Positions 49,601-64,000 of a DNA stretch of 64,000 bases are shown in pieces; position 1 is the first letter of the stretch; every line of letters begins with the position of its first letter. Location: contig NC_092564.1 in NCBI RefSeq assembly GCF_037975245.1, positions 2,441,984 through 2,505,983 on the forward strand, given 5' to 3'. The notes beneath the pieces were generated by a model. It was not told the DNA's origin, searched no databases, and worked only from the letters and a program-made list of their open reading frames with translations. Source of the stretch: Apostichopus japonicus (Eukaryota; Echinodermata; Holothuroidea; Aspidochirotida; Stichopodidae). The position numbers and the translations under genes were made by a program.

Positions 49601-52600
49601 CCACCTGGTCAGAGTGCATTTAGAATAAGAAACATTGAAGTTTGTTTTCTGAAATTGATCAGCAAACACGTATTCAGACTTTAAGGTTATAGGTTGGGAT
49701 ATTGCATGTGTTATGTTACTACAGTTAACGGAACACACACACATGTTTCCTACGAAATAACCGAAGTGGATCTTCTCGTTCGCTATAATCGGGTAGAATC
49801 TGAAATCTCATCGTGTGACGTCAGATTTTGTACGGCATACTCTGTCACACGATAGTGGAATGTATGTTAATTATTTTTTGATTATTTCATAGCTGTGATG
49901 ATGCAATGTGCAATGTGCTCCTCCCTTCAAATGACAGTATAGGTTCATCAATATGCAGGCTGTATACTAATTATAGGTATTGTTAAAGCCATAACCGTCT
50001 TTTTATTGATTCGATCTAATAATGCAGCTAACATTAGAATGAGAACAATAAGAATTTCTATAAAATGAAAAAGAAAATAATGTACTGATTTTTTTTTGTC
50101 TGAGGAGATTGCATGAATATTCATACCATTAATATCCCCCTGTGAAAGTAGTTCCAGCTTTGTTCCGCTATGAGGTGAAATCCCACACTAGCCCCTCCGG
50201 CGCTCTGTCCTATGATGGTGATGTTGTTGGGATCTCCACCAAATGCTGTTTATGAACGAAATACCGGTACATCATAAACTAAGGATTAATAACATTTTTT
50301 TTTTCAAATAGATATCACCATGGTGGAAGAAGATGCTAAAATCGAATCGGCACCAATTTAAACAACCTACCGTCCATCGTGTATGGAAATATTTCAACAC
50401 TTCGTAGTCTGTAGGGAAATCTATCATTTCTTACTGAGGATGGTTTCCTTAGAAACAAACAGAAGCCTATGTTAACTGAGTAGAAAGTTAAATCTATACA
50501 TTCTCCAAACTGTTCTTAACTTAGAAATCCTAATCACCATGGTGACAAGGATGACTCAACATTTGGGTGCTAGGAACTATGTTCTCAACCATCTCTGATG
50601 AGACAGGGACTAACATCTGCCTATATGTGACGTAACCTTATCCTGATCAATTAAGTCTGCCAAGCCTTTAGGTAAAACTGTGTCACGCAAATGTATGTGA
50701 AATATCAGACTACGGATATAGGCCTAGTAGTTGAAAATATAACTGGTATATAGGCTCAACATAAACTTGTATTAAGGATGGTGACCTTCACATGGACGAA
50801 ACCTCAGATATAGAGTGACTTCTTTCTTTACCGAATACATTCATAACTGCATTGTTTCTAAGGAAATGGTCTTGAGCACGCAAGCAGTCCATGGCATTCA
50901 CCATAACCAAACTGATCGAATAATCATATATATACATATATTTTCAGCAATGTGATAACGTAATAACGACACATGCATCACAATCAAAGCTCCTTGCCAA
51001 TTCCTTGATTGCGATTTGTCTTATCAGGTGGCGAGGGAGGGCGGGGACATCGAAAATTTAAATAGGAGGGGTTGGTCCTGGGGTCGTTGAATAACATCCC
51101 TATACAGGGAGGTGGGAGGGGGAGGGTTCGGGTCCTCCTCCAGCAAAAGTTAAACATTTAGATGTCATAGGCACGTTTGGGCTATCTATTAGATCTATAT
51201 CAAGGTTGTGCTTATATAATTGCCCATAGTTTTTGTGTGGGATTGGAAACAAAGGGACAGGGTGTGGATTCCCACTGGATCCTCGGCTGCTAACTGCACT
51301 GTTGCCCGCACAGAGGACGTGTATTACTCCTACACCGGTTAGCTGCATCCTACGAAGGTTAACTGCACTTATGCACAGCTTATTTCTGGTCAATACAATA
51401 GAATACCGGTATATAATCTAAATGTTCATTAGTTGAACTAGTACACATGAAATAACAAAATAAGTAAGAACATTTTATTTTGAAAAGAAATCACTCACGT
51501 TCAATATTTTCTTTTATCCATTTTAATGACAAGCTTTGATCCCACAGGCCATAGTTACCGATCATTTCCGGGTCCCCTATGTAGGTTACAACAGGAGAAA
51601 TTCGATAATGTTGATATATGATATGAATGTGTATGCAGATTTCATTTAAAATAGGATAATGGGTATTTAGCTCGAGAGATATATATTTGTGATGAACAAC
51701 TCCATAAAGCAGTTATCAAACTCTTGCTCAGTTTGGAAGATGTCCTGGTTGAAATATCTGTGGCTGCCATTTTGTAAATCTCTGATTTCCTTGTACCCGT
51801 AGAATCTGAATTTTTTTTTACTTTCTCTTTGTGTTAGTTTCTGTTCATGTTTCAACGTAGATTGTTAACAGTGTTAACAGTACTGAAGCCAATACGATAA
51901 ACCTGCATTTAACCAATGGTTAGAACATCAATATTACCGTATATATTAATTTCTTTGGTATCTCCCAAATGGATTAAGATTTTATTCTTAGCTGTTTGGG
52001 AAAGGTTGTCACCACATTTATCCGCCACATAGATATCCGTCACATAGACCAATGATTACGACATGTGTTAAATTTGGCTATTTTACAGCTGAAGTCTACT
52101 CTTCGCTTTTCGATATGAAGAAAGCAGGATTACAACACACATGCAAATACCATTTCCCCTGATTCCATTTGTTGAACGAAGTATAGCTTCAGATTAATTC
52201 TATCTAACATTGTTTGTTTATTTACTTCTGTTATATGACGTCAGAAATTTTACATCAGATGCAGATTGCGATGATGTTAAACATGTTCTCTACATAGAAC
52301 CATGTCAATTTACGAGGGGTGTTAACAGTTCAAGATATGAAGAACGATGTCAAATCATTAATCAAACACAACTCACAAATGCAACTTTACGTAGGTTAGT
52401 AGTTTAGTAGGAATTGTATCAACTTGTGGAGAGGTGTGCGGTGGCTTGGATGGGGGTGACGAGGGCAGTGCGTTTGTTCTATGAGGAGGCAGACATAATC
52501 TATATAGGAAGCTCTTCATATATTGCTCAGTGAAGTTCTCGATTTGCGTTTGGAAGAACCAGAATACACTCGTCAAATACACATAAAAAATTTACATCTT

Positions 52601-54055
52601 ATTAGGGTACAATTGCTGCAGAGACGGAACTTCAAGCGCTGAAGATTTTTTCTAATACGTATATGTATGAAATATAGGAACATCAGATTAAATGTCTAAG
52701 CTTCACATGAGCTTCAAATATTGGGTAAGTTAAAAAATGTTTCAAGATGACAAACCTGTTGATAGAAAACCAAAGGCGTTGAGACGGTAGTTCATGGTAA
52801 CATACACAACGTCGCCTAACGAAACCATCGGTCTCCCGTCGTGATATGCACTGTTACCGGTGCCCTGGATAAACCCTCCTCCGTGAATATGTACAACAAC
52901 TGGATACCCACTGCCCTGCAGGAAATAAGTATAGAATAGATACATGACATTGGTGGACGGTACGACAGATTATATACATAGGGAATAGATGCATGGCATT
53001 GGTGGACGGTACGCCAGGAAATACATAGGGAATAGGTACATGGCATTGGTGGACGGTACGACAGGATATACATAGGGAATAGATACATGGCATTGGTGGA
53101 CGGTACGCCAGGAAATACATAGGGAATGGATACATGGAATTGGTGGACGGTACGCCAGGAAATACATAGGGAATAGGTACATGGCACTGGTGGACGGTAC
53201 GCTAGGATACACATATGGAATAGATAAATGGAATTGGTGGACGGTACGCTATGCTCTTAACGTTGAGGTTGTTACAGTGTTGTCGTTTGTGGTGGCTAAT
53301 AAAGGGGAAGGTGTTAAGCTACCAGAAGAGATCTGCAACTTAACATTATACAAACATTTTACTGTAAGAACTGACGTTGTGCTTAAATTCCAAAAGTTTG
53401 CACAGAAACAAATGACATAAATGAAATTTCAACTGTATGGGATATTAACGGTTTATGGGTAGGGCATCAAATAGTACAATAATACGGACAGAACAAAGGG
53501 TTGAAATCTATATCGCCTAAATATATACCAGCCTATATCCAATTTAATAATAGGTTTTATGACTGCATCACATTAATTTCAAATTCTATTTAAATCATGC
53601 AGCCGACCCTTAAAAGAGAATTAAATAAGACATCAGACTTAGGAAAAGTTGATCTGTTTCTGAAATGCACCAGAAAATCATACCTGCACATCTGGTGAGA
53701 ATACATTTAAGTGAAGACAATCTTCGCTCTGTTCTTCGGTGATGTTATTCTCTACAATCTGCCAACAGATTGGTCGAAAGAAAGTTGCGTCATAAGTCTC
53801 CAACCACGGCTCCATCGGTTGTGGTTTAGCAAACCGAAGATCACCAACTGGTGGTTTGGCGTAAGGAATCCCTCTGAAGATATCTACAGTGGTATCAACG
53901 GAAACCACTTGATCCTGGTAGGCGAAAGGTGTCCTTTCGCCCATTATGTCACCCATTGCCGTAGACACAACGATCGGAGAAATTTGCGACGTTGTCATAT
54001 GAACAAACGCCATCAAATACAAAACTCCGCAGAGCCGAGAAAAACGATATTTCAT
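46606..54055 (-). CDS. Secreted type-B carboxylesterase, cholinesterase-like (esterase B; 8 exons, complete)
   Basis: Exons 54055-53684, 52915-52756, 51576-51499, 50245-50127, 48887-48717, 48468-47852, 47635-47472 and 46727-46606 give 600 residues. I chose the ATG at 54055 and not the one 36 bases upstream because it places a hydrophobic signal peptide (1-23) at the N-terminus, as in C and D. Landmarks: C97-C113, HGGGF 135-139, GQSAGG with Ser218, Asp346 (NTKDDGS) and His462 (GVGHGYDMPYVFG). The Cys that closes the third disulfide in esterase A is Asn546 here. Part of exon 6 is nearly identical to esterase C. Divergent with C, convergent with A. An active extracellular esterase of unknown substrate is expected. 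Confidence 0.93.
48989..49684. mobile_element. TTAA-flanked element, family 2, 696 bp
   Basis: TTAA at both ends, with inverted termini TTAAAGGCTCAGTACGTGTT and, from the right, TTAAAGTCTGAATACGTGTT. It differs internally from the family at 31498 and 44333. A 121-codon frame on the minus strand (49596-49231) resembles no transposase. It lies in intron 4 of esterase B. Confidence 0.8.
52922..53255. repeat. About 47-bp minisatellite, about seven copies, abutting a splice acceptor
   Basis: The unit contains CATTGGTGGACGGTACGCCA and AGGAAATACATAGGGAATAG. It starts directly at the exon 2 acceptor of esterase B: the acceptor-side sequence CAGGAAATAAGTATAGAATA is a diverged unit. Other units have lost the acceptor dinucleotide. 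Several overlapping minus-strand frames (VHQCHVSIPY-type repeats) come from the array and are not genes. Confidence 0.85.
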
Positions 54056-54349
54056 TTTTTGAACGTTTGACAAAAATATATCAAGTAGCAAAGTGTTTAG
54101 AAGTTGTTACTGGCTGGAGTCTTTCTCTGATGTGAGTATAAATAATACAACGTTAACACGAATTAATAAAATACCAATAGAGTTTTAATTATAGTGTGCA
54201 TTTATTATGATAGATGTTATAGTTTCTTTCTTTCATTGTTTCTCGAAGATAATAAGTTGGACTATGATCATATTAATTTGTTCTGATAATTAGTTTGGCA
54301 TGGGTATCCGAGAAAAACACTGTTACTATCAGATAGTTGATATCAACCT

Positions 54350-54416
54350 ATATACATATATATATATATATAAATGAAAAATATATAAAAAATATATATA
54401 TATGAAATATATGTAT

Positions 54417-54453
<37 letters not shown>
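54350..54453. repeat. Compound TA/CA microsatellite
   Basis: Alternating TATATA and ACACAC runs with interruptions, in the B-C intergenic region. Confidence 0.9.
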
Positions 54454-54454
<1 letters not shown>

Positions 54455-55084
54455 TTATGTATGGAATAGTGTAAAGTTGTAGTGAACTTCGAACAAAGAA
54501 AACATTTCAAGCAAAACGAAAGCCTTCGTAAACGAAAAGTTTGATTTATTTTAGGTAAATGGAACAATATAATCTGGTCTATGGACAAAAATGATAATTA
54601 TTGTGTAATCATGTCTCCTTGTTCTTCGACACCAAACCATTACACACTATACTTCCTCTCCCTCCTCCCCTTGCCCTCTTTTGGCCTCCACTACCTTTCC
54701 CTCCCATACCCTCCCCTCCCCTCCTCTCCCCTCCCGTGATTGCCGGATGGGAGTCATCCTAACCATACTGTCGATAAGGCATGAAACACACTATTGATTT
54801 GTGATCAGAAAAGGAATATTTTCGAGGATTAACTATTTTATAATATATCTGTACATTTTTAAACGAATTAACTTTCGTATGGCATGAAGAATAACATGGG
54901 GGTCTACGTTATCATAACGTGACTAACACTCCATTTGTTTTTCTTTTGGTATAAATGTGGCTGTCAGTTTACAAGTCCTTATTTGTAAATATGGATAACC
55001 CCGCTGTGATTGCAATATTTATCAGGAGTTAAATTCACAGTACAAACAGACTATATATTTAAACTGTACTTCTTATCGCGATTG

Positions 55085-55316
55085 CGTACAAAGTCTATCA
55101 TTTGAACGTGTTAATAGGGAATTAACTTTGATTTTATCGATACGATAATTTTTTTCTCTTAAATTAGATTGTTTCGGCAAGAGATAATAGGGTGATTAAG
55201 GCTGTATACCTTGTGCTTACCATCTGTTACTAACCACTAACCATCTGAACTATACGTTACAAATTAAAGAAAAACGTTGTCAGAGACTGCTAAACATATT
55301 TTGCTGTATTCCGAAA
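55085..55316 (+). promoter_or_regulatory. Proximal promoter of esterase C, conserved with esterase D
   Basis: CGTACAAAGTCTAT (55085-55098) is identical at 62334-62347 upstream of D. In the same order follow AATTAGATT, GTGATTAA(G/C)GCTG and CTTGTG(C/T)TTA in both genes. This is either retained from the duplication or constrained. Confidence 0.6.
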
Positions 55317-60572
<5,256 letters not shown>

Positions 60573-62333
60573 ACAGACCGGCAAAAGGAAATGTTATTGA
60601 AATATGTAAAGATAAATGTTAAAAAATCGAAAACGATGTAATGATATGGATGGATCGATAGATATAAAACGATTACAATTTTCGACTTTCCTATAGATCT
60701 GCAAGAACCAGTGAAATTAATTCCATTAGCTTTTATAATATAAGGTTCTAATATGTTTTATATGTGTCCTGTGTTTCAGAGTAAGAACAACTAATTAATA
60801 CGTCCATTATATCCCAGAATGGTTGTACTTTACTGAATAGCTGTTATATTTCCTTCTTAATATTCGCAGCACTTTTACAGGAATTATAAAGTTCCTATGG
60901 TATAAGGCCGTCTAACTATAATATTAACGGTAATATTGGTGTCCAAAAAAAAGTTAAAATTGTGTGTTTGTTTACCACTTTATGACATAAGTTTTTCTCA
61001 TGAATACAAATGAATTATAGTAGTTATCAGAATTTTTTGGTTATACATAATATATGAGATCATATAATTATTGTAAAAGCAATCTACTATATATGCTTGC
61101 ATTGAGTACACTGAAATCATGCACTGTGATTGATCGAGTCACCATAACTCAGTAACAAACATTGACTCAAGTCACCATGACTCAGTTACAAAACTCGAGT
61201 CACCATGACTCAGTTACGAAACATAACTCGAGTCACCATGACTCCTTAATGAAACATAACTCGAGTCACCATAACTCAGGAACTAAACATTACTCCAATC
61301 ACCATAACTCAGTAACGAACATAACTCGAGTCACCATGACTCAGTAACGAAACATAACTCGAGTCACCATGACTCAGTAACGAAACATAACTCGAGTCAC
61401 CATGACTCAGTAACGAAACATAACTCGAGTCATTATGACTCAGTAACGAAACATAACTCGAGTCACCATGACTCATTAACTAAACATAACTCGAGTCACC
61501 ATGACTCAGTAACGAAACATAACTCGAGTCACCATGACTCAGTAACGAAACATAACTCGAGTCACCATGACTCAGTAACGAAACATAACTCAGTAGGAAT
61601 TTGTGATATACGGTAGCATTAATGCCACAACAATAACTCGCAACCTAGAGAAAGTCTGTCAATTTGTTATAACACAGATATCAATATAGCAAAGCTTAGA
61701 CCTTTACCACAATCTCGTTATTGATATAAATATAGCAAACATTCTATACTTTACGAATATAAATCGGGTCTAAAAAAATGTTATTATTGAGCCTAATCAT
61801 CATCTACTTTGTGGTGAAACGCCGATTGGAAACTCTCGATGTTTGATTGAATTCGCATAGACTGTGGCTAAATCTCAGTGAAATGTAATATTGTTGGGTT
61901 TAATTACATAATTTCAAGCACCTTTGCCAGTATGTGTTGAAAATTTCTGCTTATTTTGCCAACTTTACTGAGTATTTCCCGAACGAAGACTGTAATTGAT
62001 CCGACATAAGATAATTTCGTAAATTGTCTTCACCAAATGGACATTAATTAATACTTTAATTAGCTTGTAATTAACGAATGCATTCGACACTGAAAAAGAA
62101 ATTGACCAAAATCAACTCAAACATCTTTCTGAATTAAGGTACTGTTCAAAGTATACACAGTTGTAGCCGTACATGATAGACCGGTATATAATGATCATTG
62201 TATATATTCATACACCGGGAATTACTTAGCGGTATTTGACAACTCACAAACAAATCGTGGTTAGGGTAAATATATTTGTTCTTGACCAGGATAAAGGCTA
62301 CCGTATTTAATGCATCATTTGTTTCTTCATTGA
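60573..62333. other. Intergenic between tandem esterases C and D
   Basis: Holds the C 3' UTR (no clear canonical poly(A) signal noticed close to the stop), the 33-bp minisatellite at 61139-61590 and otherwise AT-rich DNA without a recognised gene. Confidence 0.5.
61139..61590. repeat. 33-bp minisatellite with AP-1-like palindromes, about 13-14 copies
   Basis: Units read CTCGAGTCACCATGACTCAG then TAACGAAACATAA. Each good unit holds GAGTCA-CCA-TGACTC, a perfect inverted repeat with a three-base spacer. I count eleven exact TGACTCA heptamers (the AP-1/TRE consensus). The most regular copies are in the right two thirds. Confidence 0.92.
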
Positions 62334-62521
62334 CGTACAAAGTCTATTGCTTATCATGTTAACCAGCTAGGGTAGGATTAAGACTACATTCTTTAAACAA
62401 TTAGATTATTTCTGTAATCTGTAGGAGTGATTAACGCTGGAACACTTGTGTTTAGCAATTACTACAAACACTACGTACAGTTACGACGTTTTAGTGTTAT
62501 TGTAATAAAAACAGTTTTAAA
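62334..62521 (+). promoter_or_regulatory. Proximal promoter of esterase D, conserved with esterase C
   Basis: Shares CGTACAAAGTCTAT, AATTAGATT, GTGATTAACGCTG and CTTGTGTTTA with the region upstream of C, in the same order, at 188 bases against 232 from the ATG. Sequence between the blocks has diverged. Confidence 0.6.
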
Positions 62522-63687
62522 ATGGAGCACATATTCAAGTTAAGCGTGTTAATTTTCTTGGTGTATGTACATCAATCCGCATCACTATCGCCAATCACGG
62601 TTACTACACCTATGGGTGACATCATGGGTGAAAGAACGCCGTATCAATATTCAGACTCGAAAGTAACGGTTGATACTACGGTAGACATATTCAGAGGGAT
62701 ACCCTACGCCAAGCCACCGGTTGGGGATTTGAGATTCGCCAAGCCCGAACCAATGGACCCTTGGACGGAAGTGTACAACGCCACCTACTTCCGGCCTATA
62801 TGCTGGCAGATAGTGATTGATAACAGAACGGATGGACAAAGTGAAGATTGTTTACATCTTAATATTTTTTCTCCTAACGTACAGGTAACGCGGCATTATT
62901 TCTTGTTTATGAAGTGTTAAAAGCCTAATTATGAATTCCATTATAGCTCTGCAAACGATTTTTGATACTATACTGTGTAGTAAATAATCATTAAAGCAGC
63001 CATAACGATATACCGTTTCCCCCAAAAAAATTGGCCCATTCGCCTGCAGATATGGGCTAAATTGGCCGAAAAGTACCTCGTCATAGTTGTGCATGTGATT
63101 ATGTACTACAGAATAATACAAGAACAGACTTCTCTTAAACCGTCCAGATGGAATACATAATGAGGTTTTGTTTTTGTATTTCATAGTTTTAGTGTATAAT
63201 TACGTTAATTTATTGTTGTTGTTTTTCGGTTTTCCAGATATCTGTATGACCACATCTGAGATTGAGTATAGCAAGCCTCTTATATATATATACACACCTT
63301 ACCATTGAGTATAGAGCCATGCGGCCATACCTTTTAACAGAGCACAAACTATATACACTACAAACCTAGGGCTGTATATACTTCGGCTATAATAGATCAT
63401 TGTGGTGCTCGTTTCGAACTCACTTTTAACCAAACTATTATTTGCTCATTCAATCACTTTTACGAATTCGTTCAATGGCATCCTTCACGAAAGATATTTG
63501 TTTCATAATTGTTTTTACTTTTAACAGGGATCCGGTTACCCGGTGTTTGTCCGAATCCACGGTGGCGGTTTTACACAGGGATCCAGTATCGGTCCCGGTT
63601 ACGACGGTCGGCCGATCGTAGCGATGAGCGATGTGGTAATCGTCGCCATGAACTACCGGTTAAATGCCTTCGGTTTCTTGGCTACTG
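62522..63687 (+). CDS. Secreted type-B carboxylesterase (esterase D; first two exons, cut by the window edge)
   Basis: Exon 1 (62522-62884) and exon 2 (63528-63687) code for 174 residues plus one base and continue beyond 64000. Exon lengths (363 and 160) equal those of C, and the N-terminal protein differs from C at only a few positions in exon 1 (for example Ile11, Ala20, Pro24, Ile34). The signal peptide, Cys pair, GIPYAKPPVG and oxyanion loop HGGGF are present; the catalytic residues would be in later exons outside the window. It is the tandem duplicate of C, with diverged introns. Whether it is intact cannot be judged. Confidence 0.92.
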
Positions 63688-63734
63688 GTATGGACTCATT
63701 TTGATCTTTAATATGGAACTGCGTAAGTTCTCTT

Positions 63735-64000
63735 CAAGGGCGTAGGAACCGGGGGCTGGGGGCGCCAGCCTCCCCCCCAGTGAAAAATATGGAGGGGCGG
63801 AAGTATCATTCCGCCCCCCCCCCCCGCTTCGCAAAAAAAAAACCTTTTTTATTTCCAAAAGAGAAAAAATCTCATTTGGAGCACCAAATTGCATCTAAGG
63901 CAAGGTGAAAATGCAAAATTATATACAAAATGGAGTGGGTGGGTTGAAGTGTGCTATATTGCACCAACTTGCATCTGAGGCAACCTGGAATGCAAAAAAA
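63735..64000. mobile_element. Second copy of the GGGCGTAGGAACC element, cut by the window edge
   Basis: It starts CAAGGGCGTAGGAACCGGGG and follows 37454-37822 closely, including AGTGAAAAATATGG, the C run and GCACCAAATTGCATCT. It lies in intron 2 of esterase D. The right end is outside the window. Confidence 0.85.

Larger units (their letters stand above)
54056..55316. promoter_or_regulatory. Shared head-to-head promoter region of esterases B and C
   Basis: 1261 bp separate the two start codons, so both promoters must lie here or overlap. It holds TA/CA microsatellites (54350-54453) and a pyrimidine-rich tract (about 54645-54737). The right end carries blocks conserved upstream of esterase D. 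No clear TATA box was noticed. Confidence 0.55.

Noticed and set aside
49231-49744. Minus-strand open frames of 121 and 85 codons
   Set aside because: Mostly inside the TTAA-flanked element and overlapping each other in different frames; no transposase signature.
52816-53214. Overlapping minus-strand frames with VHQCHVSIPY repeats
   Set aside because: Produced by the 47-bp minisatellite in esterase B intron 1.
61139-61590. CRISPR-like array
   Set aside because: Whole 33-bp units repeat with no unique spacers, and the context is an animal genome.

Overview
The window is nuclear DNA of an animal: AT-rich, with multi-exon genes using GT/AG introns, a tRNA-derived SINE, a LINE remnant, cut-and-paste transposon relics, many minisatellites and no operons. 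The two orthologues recognised (JAZF1 and CDK5RAP3) keep metazoan gene structure. The repeats (a SINE tail ending in AGCGCTATATAA, and G/C-run elements beginning with a GGGCGTAGGAACC-like end) suggest a marine invertebrate deuterostome. An echinoderm, perhaps a sea cucumber, is my best guess, but the species cannot be fixed from sequence alone.

Layout. (1) 1-9.7 kb, plus strand: a complete five-exon JAZF1 orthologue (NuA4/TIP60-associated C2H2 zinc-finger protein) with an unusually long Ser/Thr/Pro-rich C-terminal tail. (2) 9.7-17.7 kb: intergenic DNA and probable 3' UTRs, with a SINE and a MITE. (3) 17.7-33.2 kb, minus strand: a complete twelve-exon CDK5RAP3/C53 orthologue (UFMylation and ER-phagy adaptor), convergent with JAZF1. 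Its introns hold a hAT MITE, a TTAA-flanked MITE, three large tandem arrays and a relic copy of part of exon 5. (4) 33.2-36.5 kb: intergenic DNA containing a probable 1.2-kb solo LTR that ends 119 bp before the next gene. (5) 36.5-64 kb: a cluster of four secreted type-B carboxylesterase (cholinesterase-like) genes. A (+), B (-) and C (+) are complete; D (+) runs off the right edge. A and B are tail-to-tail, B and C are head-to-head across 1.26 kb, and C and D are tandem.

All three complete esterases have a signal peptide, the HGGGF oxyanion loop, a GxSxG nucleophile, an acidic residue (Asp) and a His, so all look catalytically competent. They lack the long Cys-loop that carries the choline-binding Trp of true acetylcholinesterase. 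B, C and D share an intron that A lacks, so they form one subfamily. B and C are near-identical over parts of exon 6 and strongly different in short patches between them, the signature of gene conversion between inverted paralogues. C and D also share a recognisable proximal promoter.

The most unusual points are the esterase mosaic, the solo LTR abutting gene A, a minisatellite that has multiplied the splice donor of gene A exon 5, an array with eleven TGACTCA (AP-1-type) sites between C and D, four IDWG-like motifs in CDK5RAP3, and several transposons with exact target-site duplications. I found no wholly new system of genes.
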